The notes: generated by a model from the letters alone, not told the origin. DNA of 41,931 nt from a bacterium (GCA_012517375.1 JAAYVC010000029.1:1-41931); one strand, 5' to 3'; shown: positions 33,649 to 41,877, counted from the first letter of the stretch. Numbers and translations are program-made.

Positions 33649-34494
33649 TCATATGTCAAGCGTTTCGCGCTTTCTTTGCCTGAAGATATCGAGAGTCTTA
33701 AACCCTTGCTCCTTCAAAAGCTCTAGCGCCCTTTTTGATGCGTAACCGATATCGTAGTATTTGTGCGCGTCCGAGCCGTACGTAGTACGTCCCCCTTTCG
33801 ATGCAAGGCTGCCCAGAATTTCTTCTGCGGGATAGGGTTCCTCCGTATAGTGGCGCCATCCCGAAGTGTTCAGCTCAACAGCCATCCCTGATTTAACCGC
33901 CGCTTCGAGTATCTCCTCGGTCAGCTTATCGTAATCGTGTGGGCTGTATCCCTGGGGATAGTACATGTACTTGCGGATGTAATCGAGATGCCCCAGTATC
34001 TGGAACAGCCCGCTTTGAGCCGCTCCAAGAAGCGCTTCGTAGTACGGCGAGAAAGACTTTCCCTCCTCCTCGGTCATTCTTATCCATCTAGAGACAAGAA
34101 CATCCTCCACGTAATGGACTGAGCCTATGGCGTAATCGAAGGGATGCGCATCGAGAAACGCCCTTATCTCTTCTTCTTTTCCGGGTATGAAGCCTATCTC
34201 AACCCCATACAGTATCTCCAGTCTCCCTTCGTAAAGCGAGCGCAATCTTAGAAGTTCGGCTCGAATCTCCTCAGCTCGGTAAAGCTCAACGAACGCCTCG
34301 TCCTCTTTGCGGAACTCGACGTGGTCGGAGAATCCGATAATATCCAGCCCTCTTGCGACCGCCGCCCTGCACGCCCGCTCCGCAGGAACCGCGGAATCCG
34401 GAGAAAAGGTCGTATGTATGTGAAGATCAACAGGCAGAGACTTCAGGGAAGGACTGATCTTATGCGCTCCCTCTGAATGGTTGGTTTTATTCAA
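33649..34494 (-). CDS. PHP-domain phosphoesterase (histidinol-phosphatase-like)
   Basis: The 281-residue PHP-fold metal phosphatase has conserved metal-binding clusters: VDLHIHTTFSPDS, GFSDH, GVEIGF, GSVHYVED, GHLDYIRKY and GSDAH. The order and the SVHY and LDYIRKY motifs match HisJ-type histidinol phosphatases, but related PHP proteins have other substrates and no his genes are nearby. The TTG 34494 start follows AAGGATG. It lies 30 nt downstream of the dehydrogenase, at the end of the yebC-ruvCAB unit. The 140-nt gap after it has a small stem (33565-33581) without a T tract. Confidence 0.85.
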   Translation of the reverse strand: MNKTNHSEGAHKISPSLKSLPVDLHIHTTFSPDSAVPAERACRAAVARGLDIIGFSDHVEFRKEDEAFVELYRAEEIRAELLRLRSLYEGRLEILYGVEIGFIPGKEEEIRAFLDAHPFDYAIGSVHYVEDVLVSRWIRMTEEEGKSFSPYYEALLGAAQSGLFQILGHLDYIRKYMYYPQGYSPHDYDKLTEEILEAAVKSGMAVELNTSGWRHYTEEPYPAEEILGSLASKGGRTTYGSDAHKYYDIGYASKRALELLKEQGFKTLDIFRQRKRETLDI

Positions 34495-34524
34495 GTTTCA
34501 TCCTTGTTGACTGTAAAATCGGTT

Positions 34525-35499
34525 CTATTTTTTTCTATTAAGCCAGGCGTCGCGATTGACGATATTTGAAGGAATCTGTCCAGCGAAGACCTTCAATATC
34601 CCGTAGGCGCAGAGTTCCGCCATTGCAGAGCGAGCCTGGTAGGTAGCAGAACCTATGTGCGGGGCGAGAACGACGTTCTCCATCCCGAGCAAATCCGTCG
34701 TAATATCGGGTTCCCATTCGTAAACATCCAGACCCGCGGCTGCGAGTTTTCCTGCCTTGAGCGCCGCCACAAGGGCCTTTTCGTCCACTATAGGACCGCG
34801 AGCCGTGTTAACGAGCACTGCCGTAGGCTTCATGCGGAAAAGCTGATGAGCATCTATGAGATGCTTGGTGTATCGCGTCAAGGGTAGATGTATAGAGACA
34901 AAATCCGCCTCATGCAGAAGAATCGAGATATCCACCCTTGCGGCTCCCAGTTCCTTTTCAAGGAGTTCGTTTTTCGCCTCGTCGTAGTACAGCACCTTCA
35001 TCTCGAAGCCCTTTGAACCCAGCGCAAAGCGCGTTCCGATTCTTCCTGCGCCTATCACGCCCAAAGTCTTTCCCCGAATCCCCTGGCCTAAGAGAAGCAT
35101 GGGACCCCAGCCAATAAACCTGCCCGCCCGCGTGAACCGCTCCGCCTCTCCTATCCTTCTTGCTGCAGCAAACAACAGCGACCATGCAAGCTCCGCCGTT
35201 GCATCCGTGAGCACATCAGGCGTGTTCGTAACGACTATTCCCCTCCTCGAAGCCTCCGCGATATCGATGTTGTCGTATCCTGCGGCATAGTTGGCGATTA
35301 CCTTGAGCGCCTGCGCCTGGTCCATGAGTTCGGCGTCAATCCTGTCTGAAAGAAGCGAAACCAGGGCGTCGGCGCTCTTAATCTTCTCCGAAAGGGTTTT
35401 TCTCGGAACCGGCATGGCGTCCTCGAAAATTTCTATCTCATGACCTTCCAATGCGTTGATTCCCTCTTCGGGAATCCTTCTCGTGATGTAAATCCTCAT
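34525..35499 (-). CDS. D-isomer 2-hydroxyacid dehydrogenase (glyoxylate/hydroxypyruvate reductase-like)
   Basis: The 324-residue NAD(P)-dependent enzyme begins in an ATGA overlap with ruvB. The Rossmann motif [13 protein letters not shown] is followed by the catalytic Arg ([11 protein letters not shown]), Glu ([10 protein letters not shown]) and His (LAPHIGSAT). The N-terminal [16 protein letters not shown] resembles glyoxylate reductase/D-glycerate dehydrogenase (GyaR/GhrB). The exact substrate is not certain. Overlap with ruvB suggests cotranscription without an obvious functional link. Confidence 0.9.
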   Translation of the reverse strand: MRIYITRRIPEEGINALEGHEIEIFEDAMPVPRKTLSEKIKSADALVSLLSDRIDAELMDQAQALKVIANYAAGYDNIDIAEASRRGIVVTNTPDVLTDATAELAWSLLFAAARRIGEAERFTRAGRFIGWGPMLLLGQGIRGKTLGVIGAGRIGTRFALGSKGFEMKVLYYDEAKNELLEKELGAARVDISILLHEADFVSIHLPLTRYTKHLIDAHQLFRMKPTAVLVNTARGPIVDEKALVAALKAGKLAAAGLDVYEWEPDITTDLLGMENVVLAPHIGSATYQARSAMAELCAYGILKVFAGQIPSNIVNRDAWLNRKK

Positions 35500-36569
35500 A
35501 AACCTAAATCTCCGGTTTTTTCCTTAGACCTCTTGCGCTTATCTCGCGGATGTTCTCCAAGATGCTCGCATGCAATATCCGTAACTACCCTTCCAGACGG
35601 CGTGCGGGCAATGAAGCCTATCTTAAGCAAAAACGGCTCGACCATATCCACTATGGTATCCTGCTCCTGCTGGAGTGTAGCGGAGATAGCCTCAAGCCCC
35701 ACAGGACCGCCGCCGTAGAAGCGTATAATCGCCCGCAGGAGCGTTCTGTCCAGCGCCGTCAGTCCCACCTCATCCACGCCTTCAAGCTCAAGCGCCTTTT
35801 CAGCAACTTTCTTGCTTATCCTTCCGTCAGAGCGGACTTCAGCAAAATCCCTAACTCTCTTTAAAAGCGTGTTTGCAATCCTCGGGGTCCCGCGCGCGCG
35901 CCTTGCAATCTCAAGGGCGCCTTCGGACTCGACCTCTACCTTGAGTATCCCGGCCGAACGCGCGACAACGGTCGCAAGCTCCTGGTCTGTATAAAAATCG
36001 ACCGCTCTCGTGATGCCGAAGCGCTCCCTCAATGGCGCAGAAAGAAGCCCTGGTCTTGTTGTCGCGCCGACAAGGGTGAAACGCTCAAGCCTGAATCTGT
36101 GGGAGCGAGCGTGCGCGCCCTTGTCGAAGATGAAATCTACCGCGAAGTCCTCCATCGCAGGGTAAAGAAACTCCTCAACCAGCTTGGGTAGCCTGTGAAT
36201 CTCGTCTATAAAAAGCACGGAGCCGCGTTCAAGACCGGTAAGGTACGCTATTAGGTCGCCCGCTCTTTCGAGCGCCGGACCTGAGGTAGTCACAATCGAG
36301 GCGTCCATCTCCCTTGCGATAACGTTTGCGAACGTCGTCTTGCCGAGTCCGGGGGGACCGTGCAGGAGCACATGATCCATGGGCTCGCCTCTCTTCTTCG
36401 CAGCCTGGATGGCTATTGAAAGGGTCTCCACAAGCCGCGACTGGCCTATGCATTCGGAGAGTGTTTTGGGTCTTAAATCCCATGCCGACTTGGCGTCCTT
36501 CTCGACGTCCTCTAGCAGCAGGTCCTTCTTTGGTTCTTTTTCCTTATCTTCTTGCTCTGTATACCGCAT
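35496..36569 (-). CDS. ruvB: Holliday junction branch migration ATPase RuvB
   Basis: The 357-residue AAA+ motor drives branch migration with RuvA. Walker [10 protein letters not shown] (residues 71-79), Walker B FIDEIHRL (Asp122, Glu123), sensor region [21 protein letters not shown] and the C-terminal winged-helix [14 protein letters not shown] are present. ATG 36569 follows GGAGGAG inside ruvA (26-nt overlap). The N-terminal 20 residues are rich in Glu/Lys and longer than usual. Confidence 0.97.
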   Translation of the reverse strand: MRYTEQEDKEKEPKKDLLLEDVEKDAKSAWDLRPKTLSECIGQSRLVETLSIAIQAAKKRGEPMDHVLLHGPPGLGKTTFANVIAREMDASIVTTSGPALERAGDLIAYLTGLERGSVLFIDEIHRLPKLVEEFLYPAMEDFAVDFIFDKGAHARSHRFRLERFTLVGATTRPGLLSAPLRERFGITRAVDFYTDQELATVVARSAGILKVEVESEGALEIARRARGTPRIANTLLKRVRDFAEVRSDGRISKKVAEKALELEGVDEVGLTALDRTLLRAIIRFYGGGPVGLEAISATLQQEQDTIVDMVEPFLLKIGFIARTPSGRVVTDIACEHLGEHPRDKRKRSKEKTGDLGL

Positions 36570-37182
36570 CGAAAAGCTCCTCCGGGGTCGCTATCCCCGG
36601 GTTTTCCTTCAGGGCTTCCTCAACCATCATCACGGCTTCGGCGCGCTTGTACCCGAGCTGGGTTACAAGCACCTCAGTTACAGACAATCTCAATTCATCC
36701 TCGGATGTCAGTTCTCCTGCCTCATCCTTTTCATCCATCCTTATTAGCGCATACTTTGCCATCTTGCCCGAAAGCGTGGCTGCAATCTTCTCGGCCTTCG
36801 ATTTTCCTATTCCCGAAAGCCTGGTGAGCAGCGAAACGTCCTTGGCCTCAATCGCCCTTGCGATAGTTCTCAAAGGCATTGTCAGGGCTTTCGCGGCCGC
36901 GGTAGGGCCTATATCCTGCACGGTCAAAAGCTTCGTGAAGAACTCTCGCTCCACTTCGTCCCTGAAGCCTATAAGCATCGGTCTAGGAGTGCGCTCGGTC
37001 TGGTGCATGTATATGAAGAGCGACAGCTCGCCCGAATCCTCAATGGGCATACGGGATATGCCCATTTCCCTCCAGATTATATCGGGCAGCCTGACCTCGT
37101 AGCCCACGTCAGCAACGAGAAGGGTAATGGTCTGGGAATCCTCGTCTTTCGCAATAAGACGGCCCTTAAGATATCCAATCAT
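36544..37182 (-). CDS. ruvA: Holliday junction DNA-binding protein RuvA
   Basis: The 212-residue RuvA tetramer subunit recognises four-way junctions. It has an N-terminal OB fold ([26 protein letters not shown]), tandem helix-hairpin-helix motifs ([16 protein letters not shown] and [20 protein letters not shown]), and a C-terminal RuvB-binding domain ([21 protein letters not shown]). Its start overlaps ruvC by 4 nt (ATGA). Confidence 0.96.
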   Translation of the reverse strand: MIGYLKGRLIAKDEDSQTITLLVADVGYEVRLPDIIWREMGISRMPIEDSGELSLFIYMHQTERTPRPMLIGFRDEVEREFFTKLLTVQDIGPTAAAKALTMPLRTIARAIEAKDVSLLTRLSGIGKSKAEKIAATLSGKMAKYALIRMDEKDEAGELTSEDELRLSVTEVLVTQLGYKRAEAVMMVEEALKENPGIATPEELFDAVYRARR

Positions 37183-37667
37183 CTCTTGCGAAGTGTAGCC
37201 AGAATCGAGGCTGCAGTCAATGCCACAGCCGCGGCATCAGCGATGTGCGTTGGTTTAAGAACACCGTCGAGCTCGAGCCATTGGGATACCGCCCTCTCTA
37301 TCTGTTGTTTCTGGGCATTCCCGTAGCCTGTAAGCGATTGCTTAACCTCCCGGGGAGTTATCTCCGCGATATCGAGGCCTTTATTGTATGCTGAAAGAAG
37401 AATAACTCCGAGTACTTTTCCCAGCGAAAGGCCTGACTGCGGGGTGTCGCGCCTGACGAATGCCGTCTCAACAGCCAGGACCTCGGGTTTATGCAGTTTG
37501 ATTATCGTTTCTATTTTTTTTGAAATAATCGCCAATCGCGCCGGCAATAGGTCGTCGGGCTGGGTGCGTATTAACTCCTGATGCAGTAGCTTCAAGTCGC
37601 CGCAATCGGCTTCAATGACAACCGTTCCGGTCGAAGCAAGCCCCGGGTCAACACCCAGTATTCGCAT
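37179..37667 (-). CDS. ruvC: Crossover junction endodeoxyribonuclease RuvC
   Basis: The 162-residue resolvase has a metal-binding catalytic set: Asp7 (LGVDPGLASTG), Glu67 (LAVETAFV), His141 and Asp144 (THIADAAAVAL). It cuts Holliday junctions symmetrically. ATG 37667 follows GGAGG. It is in the standard yebC-ruvC-ruvA-ruvB order, 46 nt after yebC. Confidence 0.96.
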   Translation of the reverse strand: MRILGVDPGLASTGTVVIEADCGDLKLLHQELIRTQPDDLLPARLAIISKKIETIIKLHKPEVLAVETAFVRRDTPQSGLSLGKVLGVILLSAYNKGLDIAEITPREVKQSLTGYGNAQKQQIERAVSQWLELDGVLKPTHIADAAAVALTAASILATLRKR

Positions 37668-37713
37668 GTCTTAAACCTCCAACCTTCACCCCCTTCGAGC
37701 AAGAGAGAAACAA

Positions 37714-38472
37714 TCAGCCCTCGGCCGCGGCAAGTTTCTCCATAATGGCTTCAGGTATGTCAAAGTTTGCGTAGACGTCCTGGACATCATCAAGGTCCTC
37801 TAAACCGTCGATGAGCTTTAAGACCTTCTCCGCATCCCTTTCAGAGAGAGTAACCGTGTTTTGGGGTATCTGCGTAAGCTCAGAATGGAGTATCTCCACT
37901 GATTTTTCGCCGAGCGCGCTGCGCACCGATGCAAATGCCGCAGGTTCCGTGCGGATTTCGTATATCTCTCCGTCCTTGCGGAAGTCTTCGGCGCCGGCTT
38001 CAAGTGCCATCTCAAGAGCCTGGTCTTCGGGATATTTATCTGCTGCAATATGAATGATGCCGCAGGATTTGAATTGCCAGGCCACGCTTCCAGCGCCGCC
38101 GATGTTTCCGCCGTGGCGCGAAAGAACGTGACGAACCTCGCTCAAGGTGCGGTTTTTATTGTCGGTAAGCACCTTGATAACGATGGCTACGCCTGCAGGG
38201 CCGTAAGCCTCGTAGGTCACTTCCTCGTAGGTTACGCCCGGCAGTTCGCCGGTGCCTTTTTTTATGGCCCTTTCGATGTTGTCCAGGGGCATGTTTGCGG
38301 CACGAGCCGTATCCACGGCGGTTCTCAGACGCGGATTCGCGCCGGGGTCGCCGCCGCCCATCTTTGCCGCGGTCGTTATCTCGCGGATGATCTTTGAAAA
38401 GAGCTTACCGCGTTTTGCGTCAAGCGCGGACTTTTTGTGCTTTATCGTGGCCCACTTGGAATGGCCTGACAT
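37714..38472 (-). CDS. yebC: YebC/PmpR family regulator (TACO1-like)
   Basis: The 252-residue protein has the full YebC signature: MSGHSKWATIKHKKSALDAK at the start, GGDPGANPRLRTAVDTARAANMP, YEAYGPAGVAIVI and NIGGAGSVAWQF. Members have been described both as DNA-binding regulators and as ribosome-associated factors easing translation of proline tracts. ATG 38472 follows AAGGAG. It heads the ruvCAB cluster, a widely conserved linkage. Confidence 0.96.
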   Translation of the reverse strand: MSGHSKWATIKHKKSALDAKRGKLFSKIIREITTAAKMGGGDPGANPRLRTAVDTARAANMPLDNIERAIKKGTGELPGVTYEEVTYEAYGPAGVAIVIKVLTDNKNRTLSEVRHVLSRHGGNIGGAGSVAWQFKSCGIIHIAADKYPEDQALEMALEAGAEDFRKDGEIYEIRTEPAAFASVRSALGEKSVEILHSELTQIPQNTVTLSERDAEKVLKLIDGLEDLDDVQDVYANFDIPEAIMEKLAAAEG

Positions 38473-38503
38473 TCAACTTTCTCCTTGTTGATTGCTTTAA
38501 TTA

Positions 38504-38989
38504 TCAGTCGTTGTCGGTTCCGTACATGATTCCTATCGTTGTCTTGTTGGCGTTATCATCGGAGACCGATACTGTAACGACGGCGCTGAGATTTCCCTTC
38601 TTGAGGGTTATTATATAGCTGTCGCCTTCTTCGCTTGAGCCTGTGAGCACGCCTTCGTTGGACCAGCCTTTTGATTCAAGCTTCTCGTAGTATTTGCTTA
38701 CGGTTGAGACAGAGGCGCTCGTTTCCATTGTGGCTATTCCGCCCACGCCTTCGGCGCCTGAGCCAGAAAATGACCCAAGGAACTTCGAGCCGGGATATAC
38801 AAGCTCCTTGGGTAGATCCTTGGGAGCCTTGCCGGTGATGTTTATGTCTACATCGCCGCCGCCCTGGGATTCAAGACCGCGCTCTAAGGCTCTTTCCGCC
38901 ATTTTTTCGGGTGAGCAAGGTGCGCAGCAGTTCAAGGCAAAGCCTGCTGCAACTAATACTACTGCGAGAAGAATGAATGTTTTATTCAT
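38504..38989 (-). CDS. Small exported protein, possible lipoprotein
   Basis: The 161-residue protein starts at ATG 38989 (MNKTFILLAVVLVAAGFALN) after GGAGGAG; the open frame continues upstream without an SD. The signal peptide is followed by CCAPC, where one cysteine may be lipidated, though the lipobox is imperfect. The mature part has glycine-rich GGGDVDINITGKAPKDLPKE and KYYEKLESKGWSNEG, resembling small cell-envelope proteins with a KYYE..L..KGW motif. The function is unknown. It lies 31 nt upstream of yebC and may be co-transcribed. Confidence 0.7.
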   Translation of the reverse strand: MNKTFILLAVVLVAAGFALNCCAPCSPEKMAERALERGLESQGGGDVDINITGKAPKDLPKELVYPGSKFLGSFSGSGAEGVGGIATMETSASVSTVSKYYEKLESKGWSNEGVLTGSSEEGDSYIITLKKGNLSAVVTVSVSDDNANKTTIGIMYGTDND

Positions 38990-39063
38990 TGTACTCCTCC
39001 AATGGTTAGGGTTTTTACTGTTATAAAATCTCTTACCCAAACACACATCCTGATTTTTAACCT

Positions 39064-39621
39064 CTACGCCCGAGCGTAGGCTTTCGGACCTTCGGTATAA
39101 AGATCGGCTCCGTATATGTCGTTAGTGACAATGGCCGGAAAACCCTTGACCTCAAGCCGTCTTATCGCCTCAGCGCCCAGTTCGGGATAAGCGATTATCT
39201 CAGCGGACTTAATCGAGCGCGCGATTAGCGCCGCAGCTCCTCCTACTGCAGTGAAGTATACGGCTCCGAACTTCTTCATTGCCTCAAGAACGTTCGCCGA
39301 GCGCGGGCCCTTGCCAATCATACCCTTGAGACCGCGCTCTATGAGCAGCGGCGCGTACGCATCCATTCGGCCCGAGGTGGTTGGTCCTGCAGAGCCTATA
39401 GGGTATCCTGGAGGCGCGGGCGAAGGTCCCACGTAGTATATTATCTGACCTTCCAGGTCGAAAGGCAGTTCCTTGCCTTCATTAATAAGTTCCACCAGAC
39501 GCTTGTGGGCAGCGTCCCTTGCCGTGTATATTACGCCTGAGATGAGAACGCCGTCGCCCGAGTGAAGCTCGGCAATCTTCTCATGCGTCAAAGGCGTTGT
39601 TACGATTTTCCGTTCAGACAT
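39064..39621 (-). CDS. fumB: Class I fumarate hydratase beta (C-terminal) subunit
   Basis: The 185-residue beta subunit of the two-subunit, iron-sulfur class I fumarase/tartrate dehydratase family has YYVGPSPAPPGYPIGSAGPT, the signature GPTTSGRMD, and AVGGAAALIA. It needs an alpha subunit carrying the [4Fe-4S] cluster, which is not in this window, so the pair is split. L-tartrate dehydratase beta is an alternative, though fumarase fits the TCA genes nearby. ATG 39621 follows AAAGGA. Confidence 0.85.
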   Translation of the reverse strand: MSERKIVTTPLTHEKIAELHSGDGVLISGVIYTARDAAHKRLVELINEGKELPFDLEGQIIYYVGPSPAPPGYPIGSAGPTTSGRMDAYAPLLIERGLKGMIGKGPRSANVLEAMKKFGAVYFTAVGGAAALIARSIKSAEIIAYPELGAEAIRRLEVKGFPAIVTNDIYGADLYTEGPKAYARA

Positions 39622-39638
39622 ACATTTCCTTTTAAGGG

Positions 39639-39666
39639 ACTATATCCATAACCCGTGAATTGTCAA
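39639..39666 (-). promoter_or_regulatory. Promoter of the fumarase beta gene
   Basis: On the minus strand: TTGACA (39666-39661), a 16-bp spacer and TATAGT (39644-39639). Leader about 10 nt, with AAAGGA before ATG 39621. Confidence 0.75.
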
Positions 39667-40012
39667 TATGTTTACAGCCCCAAAAAGCTAGCTAAGAGCT
39701 TTTGGGGGACCGCCTCCTGCTCCTTTTTTGCCTAGCCAAAATGATTGTCAAGGCCGGCTTCCCATAACATACCAACGTCATTCTGAGAACGCTCCTTGCG
39801 TCCGAAAGTCCGAAGGGCGAACGGGGGGGGACCCTTCGCCTCAATTAGGGTTGTTTCTCAAGGATGAGGTTTTTTTTTGAGATTAAGGCGATTGCTTCGA
39901 TTGCTTGAAGCGGCGCTCGCAATGACAGCTACATTGTCGTCTTCCTTCCTCCTCTGGTGATGAGGGCGACGATCCCTAAGAGCGCTCAGGGAGGGGTATC
40001 CCCGCTTCGTTA
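39667..40012. repeat. Gene-free interval with several palindromic/degenerate interspersed repeats
   Basis: No convincing gene. The interval holds a CCCCAAAAAGCT/AGCTTTTGGGG hairpin (39678-39708, one bulge), a CGAAGGG/CCCTTCG stem (39811-39838) around a run of eight G, and a degenerate element (39879-39927, beginning GAGATTAAGGCGATTGCTTCG and ending CTCGCAATGACA). The last resembles, from memory, a repeat with CGTCATTGCGAG...GCAATCTC ends common in many bacterial genomes. CGTCATTCTGAG at 39778-39789 resembles the end of the same type of repeat. Confidence 0.55.
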
Positions 40013-40036
40013 GACAAGGGGCTTAAGCCCCTCGTC
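40013..40036. repeat. 24-bp palindrome, copy 1, containing a stop codon
   Basis: The core GGGGCTTAAGCCCC with flanking GACAA/TCGTC is palindromic with one mismatch. It contains the last codons and TAA of the minus-strand membrane protein gene. A near-identical perfect copy lies at 40700-40725 on the gene's other side. Confidence 0.85.
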
Positions 40037-40646
40037 CCTTTTCGCTTTCTTTCGGCTCCTTAGGCTCGGCAAGCATCCTGATGACGACCGCAACCGTCCA
40101 GCCCAGTGCGAATGCGGCAAGGGCGGATTCGGCGACCATTATGGCATATAACCATAATCCAGAGCCAATCTTCGGACCGGCGAGAAGAGCAACGATGCCA
40201 ACGAGCATGGTGATGGCGGGTACAATAATTGCGGATTTTATTATCTTTTGGAAATGCTTGTCAATTTCCTTGAACTTATTAATATCGTCAAGAAGTAATC
40301 TCATTTGTTCCCTCCAATCTCTTCCCTTTACTGGTTCCTCAGGTAGATTTACGATTTGACGCATATAGTCAATGACATTAGCTTCCGGTTCAAGGTTCTC
40401 TGCGGCAATAAACGTATTGGCCATTTTCTCTCGCTTTTCAATATCTTGAGAATTAAGCATAGTCTTAAGTAGAGCCGAAAGACTTCTACCTCTATCATAC
40501 AATTCCTTGATTTGATTTTTTAGCATCTGCCGCCTATAAATATAAAACATCGCGGTGAGCGCAATCAGCGCGGCAAATGCCTGAGCTATGGCTGAGGAAA
40601 GGTAGTTGTAGGCTGTGAAAAGATTGCTTGCGACGCTAGTGTCCAT
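40023..40646 (-). CDS. Membrane protein of unknown function bracketed by palindromes
   Basis: The 207-residue protein has hydrophobic segments at about 16-38 (LSSAIAQAFAALIALTAMFYIY), about 139-159 (SAIIVPAITMLVGIVALLAG) and about 164-190 (GLWLYAIMVAESALAAFALG). The segment between the first and second is a long polar, likely helical domain (RRQMLKNQIKELYDRGRSLSALL, MRLLLDDINKFKEIDKHF) and could form a coiled coil. The C-terminus EPKEPKESEKGRGA is charged, and its last three codons lie inside a palindromic repeat, so the repeat seems to have supplied the gene's end. No family is recognised. ATG 40646 lies 6 nt after the -10 element, suggesting a leaderless mRNA. Confidence 0.65.
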   Translation of the reverse strand: MDTSVASNLFTAYNYLSSAIAQAFAALIALTAMFYIYRRQMLKNQIKELYDRGRSLSALLKTMLNSQDIEKREKMANTFIAAENLEPEANVIDYMRQIVNLPEEPVKGRDWREQMRLLLDDINKFKEIDKHFQKIIKSAIIVPAITMLVGIVALLAGPKIGSGLWLYAIMVAESALAAFALGWTVAVVIRMLAEPKEPKESEKGRGA

Positions 40647-40652
40647 AAATAA

Positions 40653-40680
40653 AGGATACGCGGCGTAAAAAAGAAGTCAA
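40653..40680 (-). promoter_or_regulatory. Promoter for leaderless membrane-protein mRNA
   Basis: On the minus strand: TTGACT (40680-40675), 16 bp, TATCCT (40658-40653), TTATTT, ATG 40646. Confidence 0.65.
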
Positions 40681-40699
40681 GAGTAATTAGGCAGACAGC

Positions 40700-40725
40700 A
40701 GACGAGGGGCTTAAGCCCCTCGTCT
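40700..40725. repeat. 26-bp perfect palindrome, copy 2
   Basis: Perfect self-complementarity around CTTAAG, sharing the GACRAGGGGCTTAAGCCCCT core with the copy at 40013-40036. A further 8-bp stem, CCCGCAAA/TTTGCGGG (40739-40767), follows. The three together fill the gap between two divergent promoters. Confidence 0.9.
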
Positions 40726-40787
40726 CTAATTCAGGGTTCCCGCAAAGCAACGAAGCAGATTTGCGGGGCGACAATCGTAGCACAAAT

Positions 40788-40816
40788 TTGACATTAATAG
40801 CACGCCTGGATATACT
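40788..40816 (+). promoter_or_regulatory. Promoter of the FmdE-domain/trmO pair
   Basis: TTGACA at 40788-40793, a 17-bp spacer and TATACT at 40811-40816. ATG 40826 follows 9 nt later without an SD, so the leader would be very short. Confidence 0.7.
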
Positions 40817-40825
40817 TCTCTGAAT

Positions 40826-41281
40826 ATGCACAAAGATGCCGATCACGCTATGAAACAACTTACCGACGAGGAAGCGCTGGACTATATCGAACGCTTTCAC
40901 GGCCACATAGGGCCCTATGTTGTCCTCGGATACCGGGCAGGGCTAATCGCCTTGCGCGAGCTTGGCCAGGATCCGTTCACCAAGCGCGCGTTCAGCTTCA
41001 CCGGCTTCAAGCCCCCGGTTTCGTGCTTTACCGACGGCGTCCAGCTTGGATCGTGCTGCACACTGGGCAAAGGCAACATACGCGTTGAGGATATGGCCCA
41101 GGCGCGCGTCCGCTTCGAGCGAAAGGACGGCTCCAAAACGGTAGAGATATCCCTCTTGGAAGAGACAGGACTCCGCATATCGGGCGCTAAGAGCTGGGAA
41201 GATTCGGAGGAGCTTGCGCGGAAGATGATTCTTGAGCCCGACGAACGACTTTTTGCGATAAAGGTGGATGAGCGGGTTTAG
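40826..41281 (+). CDS. FmdE-domain protein (formylmethanofuran dehydrogenase subunit E-like)
   Basis: This 151-residue standalone FmdE-type domain has FHGHIGPYVVLGYRAG (residues about 24-39), SFTGFKPPVSCFTDGVQ, and the cysteine motif LGSCCTLGKGNIRV. The family binds metals and is found with molybdenum/tungsten enzymes in methanogens but also alone in many bacteria. Here GHIGP replaces the common GHxCP, so one potential cysteine ligand is missing. ATG 40826 is taken despite no SD because it is 9 nt after the -10 box; ATG 40850 is the alternative. It overlaps trmO by 14 nt. Confidence 0.8.
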   Translation: MHKDADHAMKQLTDEEALDYIERFHGHIGPYVVLGYRAGLIALRELGQDPFTKRAFSFTGFKPPVSCFTDGVQLGSCCTLGKGNIRVEDMAQARVRFERKDGSKTVEISLLEETGLRISGAKSWEDSEELARKMILEPDERLFAIKVDERV

Positions 41282-41747
41282 GACTCCTCAGCTCAAAGCC
41301 ATAGGAATCGCTCATACGCCTTTTGCGAATCCCGGAGACGTGGAACGTCCGCAATCCGCAAGGGGGAGGGTCGAGATATTCAGCCGGTATGCGGACGGCC
41401 TCAAGGATATCGATGGATTTTCACACATCATCCTGATCTGGCTCTTCCACAAATCCAAGGGTACGGAACTACAGTGCTGTCCAACCCGGTACCGCATCCC
41501 TCCGCCCAGGGGTTTATTCGCCACCCGAAGCCCGTTCCGCGTCAATCCCATAGGCCTGACCGTTGTCAAGCTTCTTGAACGCGAAGGCTCCGTCCTCCAT
41601 GTAAAAGGCGTAGACATGATAGAGGGCACGCCCGTGCTCGACATCAAACCCTACACCCGGCGCGACCGCAAGTCCAATATCTCAGCAGGATGGCTGGACG
41701 AGGTGAAGATGCCGAACCGAGAAAAGATGCGTGATAGACAGCTTTAA
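41268..41747 (+). CDS. trmO: tRNA (N6-threonylcarbamoyladenosine37-N6)-methyltransferase TrmO
   Basis: The 159-residue SAM-dependent enzyme methylates t6A37 of threonine tRNAs. Signature motifs: IGIAHTPFANPGD (N-terminal), GLKDIDGFSHIILIWLFHKS, RGLFATRSPFRVNPIGLTVVKLL and GVDMIEGTPVLDIKPY. The common RSPFRPNPIG carries Val here. It is short, lacking the C-terminal extension found in E. coli. ATG 41268 lies in the preceding gene (14-nt overlap) after AAGGTGG, so the two are translationally coupled. Confidence 0.9.
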   Translation: MSGFRTPQLKAIGIAHTPFANPGDVERPQSARGRVEIFSRYADGLKDIDGFSHIILIWLFHKSKGTELQCCPTRYRIPPPRGLFATRSPFRVNPIGLTVVKLLEREGSVLHVKGVDMIEGTPVLDIKPYTRRDRKSNISAGWLDEVKMPNREKMRDRQL

Positions 41748-41848
41748 CTCTTTCAAAACCACTATCGGATAGTCATTATACATTACTCAAAAAGATACCA
41801 TATACTACACTGTTAATGCCGTAAAAACTGGATTAGATATTAATCCTC

Positions 41849-41877
41849 TTGACACATAAAAGAAATCTGATTATGAT
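41849..41877 (+). promoter_or_regulatory. Promoter of the gene leaving the window
   Basis: TTGACA at 41849-41854, a 17-bp spacer and TATGAT at 41872-41877. Transcription would start near 41884. Confidence 0.75.

Noticed and set aside
36326-37102. 258-codon open frame on the plus strand opposite ruvA/ruvB
   Set aside because: It lies wholly antisense to two conserved genes with intact motifs, has no recognisable domain, and is low-complexity serine/proline-rich translation.
41761-41773. Short palindrome ACTATCGGATAGT after trmO as a terminator
   Set aside because: The stem has almost no loop and no T tract follows.
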